NCBI RefSeq assembly: GCF_030450125.1
Contig: NZ_CP123923.1
Coordinates: 5,146,001-5,210,000 of the forward strand
DNA from: Streptomyces sp. WP-1
Lineage (GTDB): Bacteria; Actinomycetota; Actinomycetes; Streptomycetales; Streptomycetaceae
Reading direction: 5' to 3'
DNA: 64,000 bases
The notes under the pieces were generated by a model. That model had not been told where the DNA came from. It searched no databases and was given only the letters and a program-made list of their open reading frames with translations. This document shows positions 7,367 through 15,505 of this stretch, piece by piece; within the stretch, counting starts at the first letter, position 1; the number at the start of each line of letters is the position of its first letter. Made by a program: the position numbers and the translations under genes.

Positions 7367-9033
7367 GCCGCACCCCGCGTGGCGGTGTCGGGGGCCGGGG
7401 GCGTGGCGGCGCGTGCCGCGGCGATGCGCGCGGCCGCGGCCCGGTCGGTCTTGCCGGTGCGCCCCAGCGGCGGTTCGTCGACGAGGTGCACCCGCTCGGG
7501 CACCTTGTGGGCCTCCAGCCGGGCCAGCCCGTGCGCCCGCAGCTCCTCCTCGGTGGGCGTCCGGCCCGCGCGGGGCACGAACAGCAGGTGCAGGCGTTCG
7601 CCCAGCAGGGCGTCGGGAACACCGACGGCCACACCGGCGGCGCAGTCGGGGTGGTCGGCGTAGGCCTCCTCCACCTCCAGCGGGGAGATCTTGGCGCCGC
7701 CGCGCACGATGAGCTGCTTGGCGCGGCCGACGAGTTCCACCAGGCCGTCCTGCGGCCGGTGCCGGGCGAGGTCGCCGGTGCGCAGCCAGGGCCCGGCCAT
7801 GGTGGCGGCGGTGGCGGCCGTGTCGTCGAGGTACCCGGTCATCAGATGGTCCGTGCGGAGCCAGAGTTCACCGGCCGCGCCGGGGACCGCCGCCGTCCCG
7901 TCCGCACCGCTGTCCGGGCCGGCGGCGCCCGCGGCGTCCGGGCCGGTGCCGGCGGCGCCCGGCGGCACGATGCGGTACTCCACGCCGGGGGAGGGGCGCC
8001 CGATGGTGCCGGCCTCGTCGTCGTAGCGGTCGGGCGTGAGGATGAAGTCGGAGGTGGCGCTCTCGCTCAGCCCGAAGACGTCGGCGATCCCGGCGTGCGG
8101 CAGCAGCGCCCTGATCCCGCGGCCCAGTCCGGCGGGCAGGGGTTCGCCGCCGCAGATCCAGGTGCCGGGGGAGCCCGTCTCGGCGAGCCGCCGCAGCAGG
8201 GCGGCCGCGTCCGGGGACCCGTCCAGTTCGCGGCGGATCAGCCGCAGCATGCTGGGCACGACGGCGGTGCGCTCGACGGGCCGTTCGGCGAGGCGGTCCA
8301 GTACCTCGCGGGCCCGGAAGCGCGGGGTGAGCAGCAGGGTGCCGCCGGTGGCCAGGGTGAGCAGGGAGGTCCACTGCCCGAAGCTGAAGTTGAGGTGCAG
8401 CAGGTGCAGGGCGCTGTGCCCCTCCGCGAACGGCAGCGTCGAGGAGATCGCCCGGAGCTTGGTGTGCAGGACGCGGTGGGAGAGCACCACGCCCTTGGGG
8501 CGGCCGGTGGAGCCGGAGGTGAAGACCACCAGTGCCTGGTCGGCGCCCAGTTCGGCCGGTACCCGCGGCAGGGCGCCGCCGTGCGGACCGGCCCCGGCGT
8601 CGGGGACGATCCCGTCGATCCAGGGATGGCCGGCCGGGCCGGTGGCGTCCTCCCACGCCGTGGGGCGGTGCCGTGGGTCGCCGAGCAGCAGGCGGGCGCC
8701 GACCCGTTCGGCGGTGGAGCGCAGTACCGGGGCGGGGGAGTCGCGGTGCACCGGGACCACGACCGCCCCGGCGGTCCAGGCGCCGAGTTCGCACACCAGG
8801 TCGCCGCACCGGTTGTCCACGGCGACGAGAACGGGTTCTCCGCGCCGGTGTCCGGCCCGCGTGAGCGCGGCGGCGATGCCGTGGCCGCGCTCACCGAGGG
8901 CGCGGTAGTCCAGGACGTCCTCGCCGTCGTCCAGGGCGACGCGGTCCGCGAAGCGGGCGCAGGCGCGCCCGAGGAGCGCGTCGAGCCGCCGGGGGGCGGG
9001 GTCCGCGAGCGCGGTGGCGGCGGGGGCCCTCAT
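7363..9033 (-). CDS. AMP-forming acyl-CoA ligase / stand-alone adenylation enzyme
   Basis: ANL-superfamily enzyme of 556 residues that activates a carboxylate as acyl-AMP. Core motifs are intact: A3 VVFTSGSTGRPKGVVLSH, A5 GLSESATSD, A7 LRTGDLARH, A8 GRAKQLIVRGGAKISPLEVE, and the A10 lysine in PLGRTGKTDR. A 30-residue Gly/Ala/Asp-rich insert lies between VEYRIVPPG and GELWLRTD. No carrier-protein gene is visible nearby, so the acyl group may go to CoA or directly to an amine. The ATG overlaps the stop of the NDK-like gene, whose product ends in a Gly-Ser linker; the pair look like two halves of one machine. Substrate unknown. Confidence 0.88.
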   Translation of the reverse strand: MRAPAATALADPAPRRLDALLGRACARFADRVALDDGEDVLDYRALGERGHGIAAALTRAGHRRGEPVLVAVDNRCGDLVCELGAWTAGAVVVPVHRDSPAPVLRSTAERVGARLLLGDPRHRPTAWEDATGPAGHPWIDGIVPDAGAGPHGGALPRVPAELGADQALVVFTSGSTGRPKGVVLSHRVLHTKLRAISSTLPFAEGHSALHLLHLNFSFGQWTSLLTLATGGTLLLTPRFRAREVLDRLAERPVERTAVVPSMLRLIRRELDGSPDAAALLRRLAETGSPGTWICGGEPLPAGLGRGIRALLPHAGIADVFGLSESATSDFILTPDRYDDEAGTIGRPSPGVEYRIVPPGAAGTGPDAAGAAGPDSGADGTAAVPGAAGELWLRTDHLMTGYLDDTAATAATMAGPWLRTGDLARHRPQDGLVELVGRAKQLIVRGGAKISPLEVEEAYADHPDCAAGVAVGVPDALLGERLHLLFVPRAGRTPTEEELRAHGLARLEAHKVPERVHLVDEPPLGRTGKTDRAAAARIAAARAATPPAPDTATRGAA

Positions 9034-10034
9034 GCCGGAACCTTCCGGGCGCCCGAGCCCGAGCCGGAGCCCGAGCCCACGCCCGAGCCCGAGCCCGAGC
9101 CCACGCCCGAGCCGGAGCCCGCGCCCACGCCTGCGACCGCGGTCCGGTGCGCGGGCCCGTCCTCGGCGGGATAGACGAAGTCGTCGTCCAGCGCCCGGAC
9201 GACGGTGCGCAGGCCGGTGTCCCACAGCGACGCCGCGTATCCCTCGCACTCCGCGAGCGTGCCGGCGGCCAGCGGGAACTCGGCGTGGTGCAGGGAGGTG
9301 AAGATCACCTCGAAGGCGCGCGGGAAGTCCATGCCGGGCAGGGCGGCCATCACGGCGGCGACCAGGTTGTCGAAGGAGAGCTGGTTGGGCGAGCGGGTGA
9401 CGCACACGGCGTGGTCGCGCGGCCCGTCCGCGGGGTGCGGCGCCTCGTACAGACGGGGGTAGGTGGGGCGCCAGACGCAGGAGGCCGGGTCGCGCCACAG
9501 CGGTTCGACGACCGCGCTCAGCGCCTCGGGATCGCGCCATCGCGGGGGCAGCAGGATCCCGGGCGGGTAGGCCTGCGGAACGTCCTGGTAGTGCCCGAAG
9601 TCGGTGTCGCCCAGCAGGGCCCGGCAGTCCGCGCAGTCCTGCCCGAAGACGGAGAGCTGGAGCGCGAACTCCTCCCAGTGGTCCGGGGTGTGGACCACGT
9701 TGGCCCACACGCCGAGGCGGTAGGCGGCGCGTGCCTTGCGCTTGACGGCGGCGGCCGTCTCCATGGTGTCGTCGCCGCCGCGGACGACGATCACCTCCAT
9801 GGGCCGGTGCGCGTACCAGAGGTCGAGGGTGAGGTGCTCCAGCGGGTTCTCGCTGCGTCGCATGTCGGCGAAGGCCCGGCGGATGTCGTCCTCGTCCAGC
9901 AGGATCCGGTGGTGGCACAGGACGGTCAGCCCGGCGTCGCGCACCGTGTCGAGGATGTAGGGCTGGAGGCGGCGCGAGACCCCGTCCGGCTTGATCAGAA
10001 GCAGGGAGTGCTGGCTCTCCGACACGCTTCCCAA
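9030..10034 (-). CDS. NDK-fold protein with ~200-residue C-terminal domain and Gly-Ser tail
   Basis: N-terminal nucleoside diphosphate kinase-like domain (about residues 8-150): SLLLIKPDGVSRR matches the NDK ATP-site start, and NVVHTPDHWEEF keeps the position of the phospho-histidine motif NVVHxSD. About 190 residues of unrecognised sequence follow (DTDFGHYQDVPQAYPPG, SPNQLSFDNLVAAVM). The protein ends with roughly 30 residues of alternating Gly, Ser and Val. True NDKs are about 140 residues, so this is not the housekeeping enzyme. TTG at 10,034 is preferred because AAAGGGGAA sits 6-7 bases upstream; GTG at 10,025 is the alternative. The much earlier TTG at 10,100 lies within the promoter. 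First gene of the left operon. It may phosphorylate a pathway intermediate or bind a nucleotide-linked substrate (inference). Confidence 0.75.
   Translation of the reverse strand: MGSVSESQHSLLLIKPDGVSRRLQPYILDTVRDAGLTVLCHHRILLDEDDIRRAFADMRRSENPLEHLTLDLWYAHRPMEVIVVRGGDDTMETAAAVKRKARAAYRLGVWANVVHTPDHWEEFALQLSVFGQDCADCRALLGDTDFGHYQDVPQAYPPGILLPPRWRDPEALSAVVEPLWRDPASCVWRPTYPRLYEAPHPADGPRDHAVCVTRSPNQLSFDNLVAAVMAALPGMDFPRAFEVIFTSLHHAEFPLAAGTLAECEGYAASLWDTGLRTVVRALDDDFVYPAEDGPAHRTAVAGVGAGSGSGVGSGSGSGVGSGSGSGSGARKVPA
9050..9135 (-). repeat. Low-complexity repeat encoding a Gly-Ser tail
   Basis: Tandem copies of a GAGCCC-like hexamer on the plus strand, read on the minus strand as GSGSGVGSGSGSGV and similar at the C-terminus of the NDK-like protein. 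It looks like a flexible tether and is likely to vary in length between strains by slippage. Confidence 0.85.
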
Positions 10035-10072
10035 CGGATTCCCCTTTACGTTCGCGGGCTTGGCACCGCGAG

Positions 10073-10101
10073 ATTGACATGCCACGGCACGGTTAGTCAA
10101 T
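10073..10101 (-). promoter_or_regulatory. Inverted repeat / promoter of the left operon
   Basis: ATTGAC (10,073-10,078) and GTCAAT (10,096-10,101) form a perfect 6-bp inverted repeat with 17 bases between. Read on the minus strand, TTGACT is a good -35, and the TCAATCT region about 17-18 bases downstream is a possible -10. A second TAGTCAA copy lies 13 bp further upstream (10,105-10,115). The TTG start at 10,034 would give a leader of roughly 30 bases. The same TTGAC/GTCAA motif occurs in the promoters at 10,255 and 17,719. Confidence 0.5.
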
Positions 10102-10254
10102 AAACGTAGTCAAGTTCCTGCACGGCTGGCGGACGCGCTCTCTGTGTGTGGGGCCCTGTAAGTCAACGCTGCGGTGCGACACCCGCGTTGCGGTGCTCGT
10201 ACCCGTTCGCGCCGTCACCGATGTGACCGCTTCAGAAGTTATTGACAGAGCTAC

Positions 10255-10284
10255 TTGACTCGCTGGTCTCAGTCATGGTCATAT
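10255..10284 (+). promoter_or_regulatory. Promoter and candidate operator of the peptide operon
   Basis: TTGACT (-35) at 10,255-10,260, an 18-base spacer, then TCATAT (-10) at 10,279-10,284. TGACT (10,256-10,260) and AGTCA (10,271-10,275) form an inverted repeat spaced by 10 inside the promoter, the expected place for a repressor or activator site. A TTGACA lies 14 bp upstream (10,241-10,246). The peptide gene begins about 60 bp downstream. Confidence 0.5.
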
Positions 10285-10343
10285 CGCTTCGTCGGCAAGG
10301 GAACGAATGCCTTGCGGATTACTCACACAATGAAGGAGTCATC

Positions 10344-10412
10344 ATGACCCGTAACCACGCTGTCGGCCTGCGCCCCCGTCTCGACAAGATCCAGGTCCGC
10401 GCCGGCAAGTAA
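10344..10412 (+). CDS. 22-residue peptide, candidate ribosomal-peptide precursor or peptide scaffold
   Basis: A very short gene, first in the right operon. GAAGGAG lies 5 bases before an ATG, a near-ideal ribosome binding site. The product starts MTRNHAVGLRPR and ends DKIQVRAGK, then TAA, an unusual stop in this GC-rich genome. It is basic, has one His, two Lys and four Arg, no Cys, Ser or aromatic residue, and one Thr; there is no signal sequence. A strong hairpin follows at once, then a peptidase, transferases and an exporter, which is how precursor genes of ribosomally made peptides are laid out. It could instead be a carrier peptide on which a product is built and then released by the M16 protease, or an attenuation leader. 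It resembles no precursor family I recognise. Confidence 0.6.
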   Translation: MTRNHAVGLRPRLDKIQVRAGK

Positions 10413-10423
10413 GCAGGACCAGC

Positions 10424-10460
10424 GCCGGGCTGCCGACCCCGTTCGGGCCGGCAGCCCGGC
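10424..10460 (+). terminator. 12-bp-stem hairpin after the peptide gene
   Basis: GCCGGGCTGCCG (10,424-10,435) is perfectly complementary to 10,449-10,460, with a 13-base loop. It lies 11 bases after the peptide stop, with no T-run. Such partial terminators between a precursor gene and its enzymes let more precursor than enzyme message accumulate; it may also protect the short 3' end. Confidence 0.65.
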
Positions 10461-10579
10461 CGCCGCGTTCCCGGCCGTGTCCGCGGGTCCGGTCCCCGGC
10501 GGTGCTCCCGGCGGCCTCCCGGACGGGACCGCCCGCAGCCCCACCCCGCCCGCACCGCGCAGCGACGGAGACCTCCCCC

Positions 10580-11809
10580 GTGACCGAACAGCTCCTGATG
10601 CAGAACGTCCCCGTACTGGTGGACCACACCCCCGGCAGCCGCACCACCACCGTGTGCGTGGCCCTCGGATCGGGTGCCCGGCACGACCCCGAGGGGGTCG
10701 CCGGTGCCACGCACATGCTCGAACACCTCGTCATGTCGGTCCCGTTGGACGGCGGCCCCTCGCTGAGCGAGCGCATCGAGCGGCTCGGCGGCAACTCCAA
10801 CGCCCTCACGAGCCCCGAACTCCTGGTGATCTACGCCCAGGTGCTCAACGCGGACGCGCCCCAGGTCATCAGCTGGATCGGCACGGCCCTGCTCCACCCC
10901 GAACTGACCGCCGCCCACCTGGACAGGGAACGCCAGGTCGTCCTCCAGGAACTGGGCGCCGCGGCCTCCGACCCCTCCGACGCGGTGCAGGACGCCTTCC
11001 TGGCCCAGCTGTTCGCCGGCCACCCGCTCGGCTCCCCGGTCGGCGGCGACCCCGAGAGCATCGCCCGCATCACGGTGGACGCCATGCGCGACGCCCACCG
11101 CCAGGCCCTGTCCGGCGCGCCCGTCGCGGTGAGCGCCGTCGGCGGACTGCCCCCCGAGGAACTGCTCGCCGCCCTCGACAAGGCGGGCCTCGGCACCCTC
11201 CCGGCCGCGCCGCCCCTCGGCGCCCGCCCGCTCCAGGACCCGCCGCCGGTCCGCACCGCCACCCCGGAGCGCTGGCCCGAGGAGTTCTGCTGGGTGCAGG
11301 CGGGCAGCCGGGCGCCGCACCTCGGCGATCCGCGCCGGCACGCCTACACCGTGCTCGGCCATCTGATGGGCGCCAGCCCCGCCTCCCTGCTCTACGCGCG
11401 CATCCGCAACGACGAGGCGCTCGCCTACTCCTTCCAGTCCTGGTCCCGCAGCTACAGCGACACCGGCGCCTGGCGGATGCTGGCCGGTGTCGACCCCGCC
11501 AACGGCCCCCGGCTCCTGGACTCCTTCCGCGCGCTGCTCGCCGAGATCGCCTCCGACGGGCCGGGCGAGGAGGCCTTCTCGGCAGCCGTCCGGCAGGCCG
11601 TGGTGGAGGTCGTGCTGCGCGCCGAGTCCCAGCAGGAGGCCGCCATCGCGCTGGCCACCGACCGGGTGCTGGCCGCCGAAGTCACCCTGCCCGAGCAGGA
11701 GATCGAGGCCCTCGGACGGGTCACCGCTCACGAGGTCGCCACCGCGGCGGCCGCGGTGGCGCGCGACCTGGTCGCCGTGGTCCGGCCCGAGGCGGAGCGA
11801 GCCCTGTGA
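10580..11809 (+). CDS. M16-family zinc metallopeptidase (inverzincin)
   Basis: 409-residue M16 peptidase (insulinase/PqqF/mitochondrial processing peptidase family) in the single-unit size of the M16B half. Seen: the inverted zinc motif HMLEH at residues 45-49 in ATHMLEHLVM, and the third-ligand region RERQVVLQELGA about 75 residues later, so it should be active. The C-terminal half has RNDEALAYSFQSW, like the M16 R/Y substrate-binding segment. GTG start at 10,580 is chosen for GGAG 9 bases upstream. M16 enzymes cut unstructured peptides inside a closed chamber, so this is the obvious candidate to process or recycle the 22-residue peptide. The stop overlaps the next gene's GTG. Confidence 0.92.
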   Translation: MTEQLLMQNVPVLVDHTPGSRTTTVCVALGSGARHDPEGVAGATHMLEHLVMSVPLDGGPSLSERIERLGGNSNALTSPELLVIYAQVLNADAPQVISWIGTALLHPELTAAHLDRERQVVLQELGAAASDPSDAVQDAFLAQLFAGHPLGSPVGGDPESIARITVDAMRDAHRQALSGAPVAVSAVGGLPPEELLAALDKAGLGTLPAAPPLGARPLQDPPPVRTATPERWPEEFCWVQAGSRAPHLGDPRRHAYTVLGHLMGASPASLLYARIRNDEALAYSFQSWSRSYSDTGAWRMLAGVDPANGPRLLDSFRALLAEIASDGPGEEAFSAAVRQAVVEVVLRAESQQEAAIALATDRVLAAEVTLPEQEIEALGRVTAHEVATAAAAVARDLVAVVRPEAERAL

Positions 11810-12690
11810 CCGCCGACCCCGCCGCCCCGGCGCCCACCGCGGCCCTGACCGCCTGCGACGACTACCTGGCCGCCGCCGACGAGGCGGGCCTGCTGCACCG
11901 CATCGACGGCCTGGTCTACGTGGCCGGCGCCTACCACGAGCCGCTCACCGGGATCGACCAATGCCTGGTCGAGCACGCCGACCCGCGCCTGCTCCACGCG
12001 GCGCCTGCCTTCCTCGAAGCCCTCTTCGCCCGCTTCCCGCAGTGCGCCGAGGCGGTCGTCCGGGTGCCCGGCGCCGACGACCCGCACCCCGCGCTCACCC
12101 CCCATCTCAGCTACCTGTCCCTGCCCTTCGACGCCGCGCCCGCCGCGCAGGACACGGACGCTCCCGGGCTGCGGATCGCCCCGGACGAGACCCGCGAGCA
12201 CGACCGCGCCGTTGACGACTGGCTGTGCCGGGCCATGGTCACCGGTGCCGCGGGCCGCGGCCTGACCACCCGGCCCGAGGAGGTGCGGGCCGCCGTGGAC
12301 GCCCTGCTGGACTCTCCCGGCCGGCGCACCTTCGTGGTGTACGCCGACGGCGGCGACCAACCCGTCGGCCACGCCACGCTCTGCGTCGACGCCCACGACG
12401 ACCCCAGCGGCACGGACTTCGTGGACCTCGTCGACATCCTGATCGACGACCCCGTCCTGCGCCCCGCCGCGATCACGGCCCTGGTGCGGGCCTCCGCCCT
12501 CCTGGCGCGGGACCTCGGGCTGCCCCTGCTGGGCAACGTCTGCCACGGCCTCGACGAAGCGGGCCGCAGCGGAGCCGTCGCCGTGGCCCTGGAGGCCCGC
12601 GGCTGGCGCCGCACCCACCAGTACCGCCACGCGTCCCGCCCGAGCGCGACGGACGCGGCCGCACCCCAGGACCAGGAAGAGACCCAGTGA
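11806..12690 (+). CDS. GNAT-like acyltransferase, poorly conserved
   Basis: 294 residues, not confidently recognised. The C-terminal half (about 165-280) reads like a GNAT fold: a strand FVVYADGGDQPVGHATLCVD, then DFVDLVDILIDDPVLRPAAITALVRASALLARDLG as the strand and helix near the acetyl-CoA loop, ending in RGWRRTHQYRHA. The canonical R/QxxGxG/A loop is not clear. The N-terminal half (LTACDDYLAAADEAGLLHRIDGLVYV) has no match I know. GTG start coupled by GTGA to the peptidase; its stop couples to the nucleotidyltransferase. Acylation of the peptide or of a pendant amino group is an inference. Confidence 0.6.
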   Translation: MTADPAAPAPTAALTACDDYLAAADEAGLLHRIDGLVYVAGAYHEPLTGIDQCLVEHADPRLLHAAPAFLEALFARFPQCAEAVVRVPGADDPHPALTPHLSYLSLPFDAAPAAQDTDAPGLRIAPDETREHDRAVDDWLCRAMVTGAAGRGLTTRPEEVRAAVDALLDSPGRRTFVVYADGGDQPVGHATLCVDAHDDPSGTDFVDLVDILIDDPVLRPAAITALVRASALLARDLGLPLLGNVCHGLDEAGRSGAVAVALEARGWRRTHQYRHASRPSATDAAAPQDQEETQ

Positions 12691-13808
12691 ACCCACCGAC
12701 TCGTTCCGTCTTCCCCCTCAGCCTCGACCTGCTGTACGAGCTGCTGGACGTCGACCGCGACCTCGCCCCCCGCCATCTGCTGCGGCGGGCACGCCAGGAG
12801 GGCGCCGTCGTATCGACCCTGGTGCTCTCCCTGGCCGAACGCGAGGGGGTGGCCCTGGGCGAGGGATCCCGGGCCGAACTGGCCCGGATGACCCGCAGAT
12901 GCGAGCTGTACCGGGAACTGGACGCGGTGGTCCGCGCGGTGCCCGGGGCCCGCACCGTCAAGGGCCCCTCCCTGAACCGCTACTACCCGCAGGGCCTGCT
13001 GCGCTCGGTCGGCGACCTCGACGTCGTCGTCCCCGACGAGGCGACGCTGTGGCGGGTGCTGGCCGAGGTGCTCGACCGCCAGGAGGCGGTCGAGGTCCTG
13101 ATGACGCAGCTGGACACGGACGGCCGGCGGGACCTGCTGGTCTCGGTGTGGTGGCTCGGCGAGGACCCGATGCTCGACCTCGACCGCGGGGTGGAGGTCA
13201 CCACCTTCGCCTACGGCGGGCTGCCCGAACAGGGCGTCCCGCTGCGGCCCGAACTGCCCGCCGAGCAGGTGTACGCCGATGTGCTGGCGGTCGCCGAGGA
13301 GCGCTTCCAGCGCGACTTCACCCTGAAGGACGTACTGGACCTCGTCTGCGTCCTCACCTCGCCCGCGGCCCCCGACCCCGCGGCGCTGGCCCGGGTCGCC
13401 GCCGGCCACGCGCTGGCGCCCGAGCTGGAGGAGCTCTGCCTCAAGACCACCGGGCACCCGGCGCTGGCCCCCGTCGTCCCGGCACCGCTGCTGGACGGCC
13501 TGCGCGAGAGCGCCCGCCTCGAACGCGCCCGCCGGGCCGCCGCCGGCCCCCTCGCCGAGGCACCGCGCCTGTACGGCTTCCAGCTCACCGAACCGCTGCG
13601 CCGCGGGGCCGGGGAGACAGTGGAGGACCATGACCTCGACGGGGTGCTGCTGCGCCGTACCCCGGTGGCCGACCTCCTGCTGGTCACCGGTGAACTCGTC
13701 GGCCTCGCCGACCACGAGACCGCGCAGGCCGCGCTGTCCGCGCTCGCGCCGTGGCCCGAACGCCCCGCCCCGCGCACGGCCGCGGCCCCCGTCGGAAGCG
13801 GGAGCTGA
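12687..13808 (+). CDS. Nucleotidyltransferase-family protein (PF14907-like)
   Basis: 373 residues with the Pol-beta-type core of the uncharacterised nucleotidyltransferase family: KGPSLNRYYPQGLLRSVGDLDVVV (about residues 90-114). The G(x)nDxD pattern in VGDLDVVV gives the metal-binding aspartates. Relatives occur beside lasso-peptide and other ribosomal-peptide genes and beside glycosyltransferases (established knowledge). The rest is helical with no recognised domain. Translational coupling to the neighbours places it in the peptide operon. It may nucleotidylate the peptide or a small substrate (inference). Confidence 0.72.
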   Translation: MNPPTRSVFPLSLDLLYELLDVDRDLAPRHLLRRARQEGAVVSTLVLSLAEREGVALGEGSRAELARMTRRCELYRELDAVVRAVPGARTVKGPSLNRYYPQGLLRSVGDLDVVVPDEATLWRVLAEVLDRQEAVEVLMTQLDTDGRRDLLVSVWWLGEDPMLDLDRGVEVTTFAYGGLPEQGVPLRPELPAEQVYADVLAVAEERFQRDFTLKDVLDLVCVLTSPAAPDPAALARVAAGHALAPELEELCLKTTGHPALAPVVPAPLLDGLRESARLERARRAAAGPLAEAPRLYGFQLTEPLRRGAGETVEDHDLDGVLLRRTPVADLLLVTGELVGLADHETAQAALSALAPWPERPAPRTAAAPVGSGS

Positions 13809-13811
13809 GCC

Positions 13812-14750
13812 GTGGCGATCGTCGACGTACAAGACCTCGGCCGGGTGTTCACCCCCCGCCGCGGCGCCGAGGTCACCGCGCTGGAAGGGGTGACCTTCAG
13901 CATCGGTGAGGGGGAGGTGCTCGGTCTGCTCGGCCCGAACGGCGCCGGCAAGACCACCCTCTCCCGCATCCTGACCACCCTGCTGCTGCCCACCTCCGGA
14001 ACCGCCCGGATCGGCGGCCACGACGTCGTGCGCCGGCCCAAGGAGGTCCGCCGCCTGATCGGCCTGGTCCTGGGCGGCGACCGGGGCCTGTACGGCCGCC
14101 TGACGGCACGTCAGAACCTGCTGTACTGGGGCGCCTTGCAGGGCCTCGGCGGCAAGCAGGCCCGGCGGCGGACCGACGAGATGCTGGAGCGCTTCGGGCT
14201 CGGCGCCCGCGCCGACGACCGCGTCGAGCTCTTCTCGCGCGGCATGGTCCAGCGCGTCCACCTCGCCCGGGCCCTGCTGAGCAGCCCCCCGCTGCTGATC
14301 ATGGACGAGCCGACCAACGGCATGGACCCGCACGCCGGGGCCGGCTTCCGCCAGCTCGTCCACGAACTGAAGGACGCGGGCTGCACGGTCGTCCTGACCA
14401 CGCACGACATGCACGAGGCCCAGGACGTCTGCACCCGCATCGCCCTCATCGACCACGGCCGCATCCTGCGCATCGGCGCCGCCGACGAGCTGCTCGCCCG
14501 CATCGGCGCGCCGCGCACGATCCGGGCCGAGGGCGTCCGCGCCGAGGTCGCCGCCCGGATCGCGGAACTGCCCGGCAGCACCGAGGTCACCGAGCAGGGC
14601 TCCCTCACCGCCCGGCTCGACGGCCCACAGGCCCAGTCCGCGGCGCTGGCCCTCCTGCTGGAGGCCGGGGCCACCGAGATCGCGGTGGCCCCGCCGGGAC
14701 TCACCGAGCTGTACCGCACGGTCATCACCGACCGGGAGTTCGCGGTCTGA
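13812..14750 (+). CDS. ABC-2 type exporter ATPase
   Basis: 312-residue ATPase of the DrrA/NatA-like ABC-2 exporter class. Walker A GPNGAGKTT, Q-loop region, signature LFSRGMVQRVHLARALL (a degenerate LSGGQ), Walker B LLIMDEPTNGMDPH and switch His in LTTHDMHEAQ are all present. About 90 C-terminal residues form the regulatory domain common in drug and peptide exporters. GTG start 3 bases after the previous stop; the stop TGA shares its A with the ATG of the first permease. With the two permeases it makes a complete exporter for the product or for self-resistance. Confidence 0.93.
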   Translation: MAIVDVQDLGRVFTPRRGAEVTALEGVTFSIGEGEVLGLLGPNGAGKTTLSRILTTLLLPTSGTARIGGHDVVRRPKEVRRLIGLVLGGDRGLYGRLTARQNLLYWGALQGLGGKQARRRTDEMLERFGLGARADDRVELFSRGMVQRVHLARALLSSPPLLIMDEPTNGMDPHAGAGFRQLVHELKDAGCTVVLTTHDMHEAQDVCTRIALIDHGRILRIGAADELLARIGAPRTIRAEGVRAEVAARIAELPGSTEVTEQGSLTARLDGPQAQSAALALLLEAGATEIAVAPPGLTELYRTVITDREFAV

Positions 14751-15505
14751 TGCTCCACTTCGTACGCGCCCAGGCGCAGATGCTGATCCGTTCACCCCAG
14801 CTCTTCGCCACCCTGGTGGTGATCCCGTGCTACTCGCTGGTCTTCTTCCACTTCCTGAAAGGGCACCACCAGGGCGGCCTGGCCACCACCACGGCCCTGA
14901 CCGCCTTCCTGATGGGAGCCTGGTCCCACGCGGTGTTCGTGGCCTCGCAGGCGGTGGACGACGACCGGGCCCAGGGCACCCTGAGCCTCTCCCTGCTGAC
15001 GCCCTCCCGCTACCTGCTCGCGCTGGCCCTGCGGACCCTGGTGACCACCTCGCTCGCGCTGCCCGTGCTCGGCGAGATGTTCCTCGTCGGCCGCTGGGTC
15101 TTCGGGCTGCCGATCCGGGTGGACCGGCCGGGGCTCACCCTGCTGGTCGCGGCGCTGGTGACGACCGGGGTGGCGGCCACCGCGCTGCTGATGAGCGGCC
15201 TGATGATCCTGGTCCGCGCCGCCCGCAGCCTGCAGAACGCCCTGACCTACCCCTTCTACCTGCTGGGCGGGCTGATCCTGCCGGTCACGACGCTCCCCGA
15301 GCCGCTGCGCTGGATCGCCCGCGGCTTCTTCCTCTCCTGGGGAGCGCAACTGCTGCGCGACGCCGCCGTCGGCCCGGTCGGCGACCTCGGCGCCCGGCTG
15401 GCCGTGCTGTGCGCCCTGGTCGCCCTCCAGGCCGCCGCCGGGTTGTGGGCCGTACGCCGGGTGCTGTCCTTCGTACGCAGTGGACGGGTGGTTCTCCATG
15501 ACTGA
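14750..15505 (+). CDS. ABC-2 type permease (first)
   Basis: 251-residue integral membrane protein with about six hydrophobic segments, the ABC-2 permease layout (for example LFATLVVIPCYSLVFFHFL, FLMGAWSHAVFVASQAV and LILPVTTLPEPLRWIARG). The conserved ABC-2 loop before the last helices, LPVTTLPEPLRWIA, is clear. ATG overlaps the ATPase stop by one base; its 3' end overlaps the next permease by 8 bases. Confidence 0.9.
   Translation: MLHFVRAQAQMLIRSPQLFATLVVIPCYSLVFFHFLKGHHQGGLATTTALTAFLMGAWSHAVFVASQAVDDDRAQGTLSLSLLTPSRYLLALALRTLVTTSLALPVLGEMFLVGRWVFGLPIRVDRPGLTLLVAALVTTGVAATALLMSGLMILVRAARSLQNALTYPFYLLGGLILPVTTLPEPLRWIARGFFLSWGAQLLRDAAVGPVGDLGARLAVLCALVALQAAAGLWAVRRVLSFVRSGRVVLHD

Noticed and set aside
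4946..7663. 905-codon plus-strand frame
   Set aside because: Shadow of the pentapeptide and TIM-barrel genes; composition Gly/Val/Ala/His-rich with no motif.
9050..9135. CRISPR-like short tandem repeat
   Set aside because: Repeat units are 6-12 bp without spacers and encode an in-frame Gly-Ser tail.
10035..10100. N-terminal extension of the NDK-like protein from TTG at 10,100
   Set aside because: It would start inside the promoter element and has no RBS; conservation begins at SLLLIKPDG after the later TTG/GTG.
12111..14795. 894-codon minus-strand frame
   Set aside because: Shadow of the nucleotidyltransferase and ABC ATPase genes, both of which show clear family motifs on the other strand.
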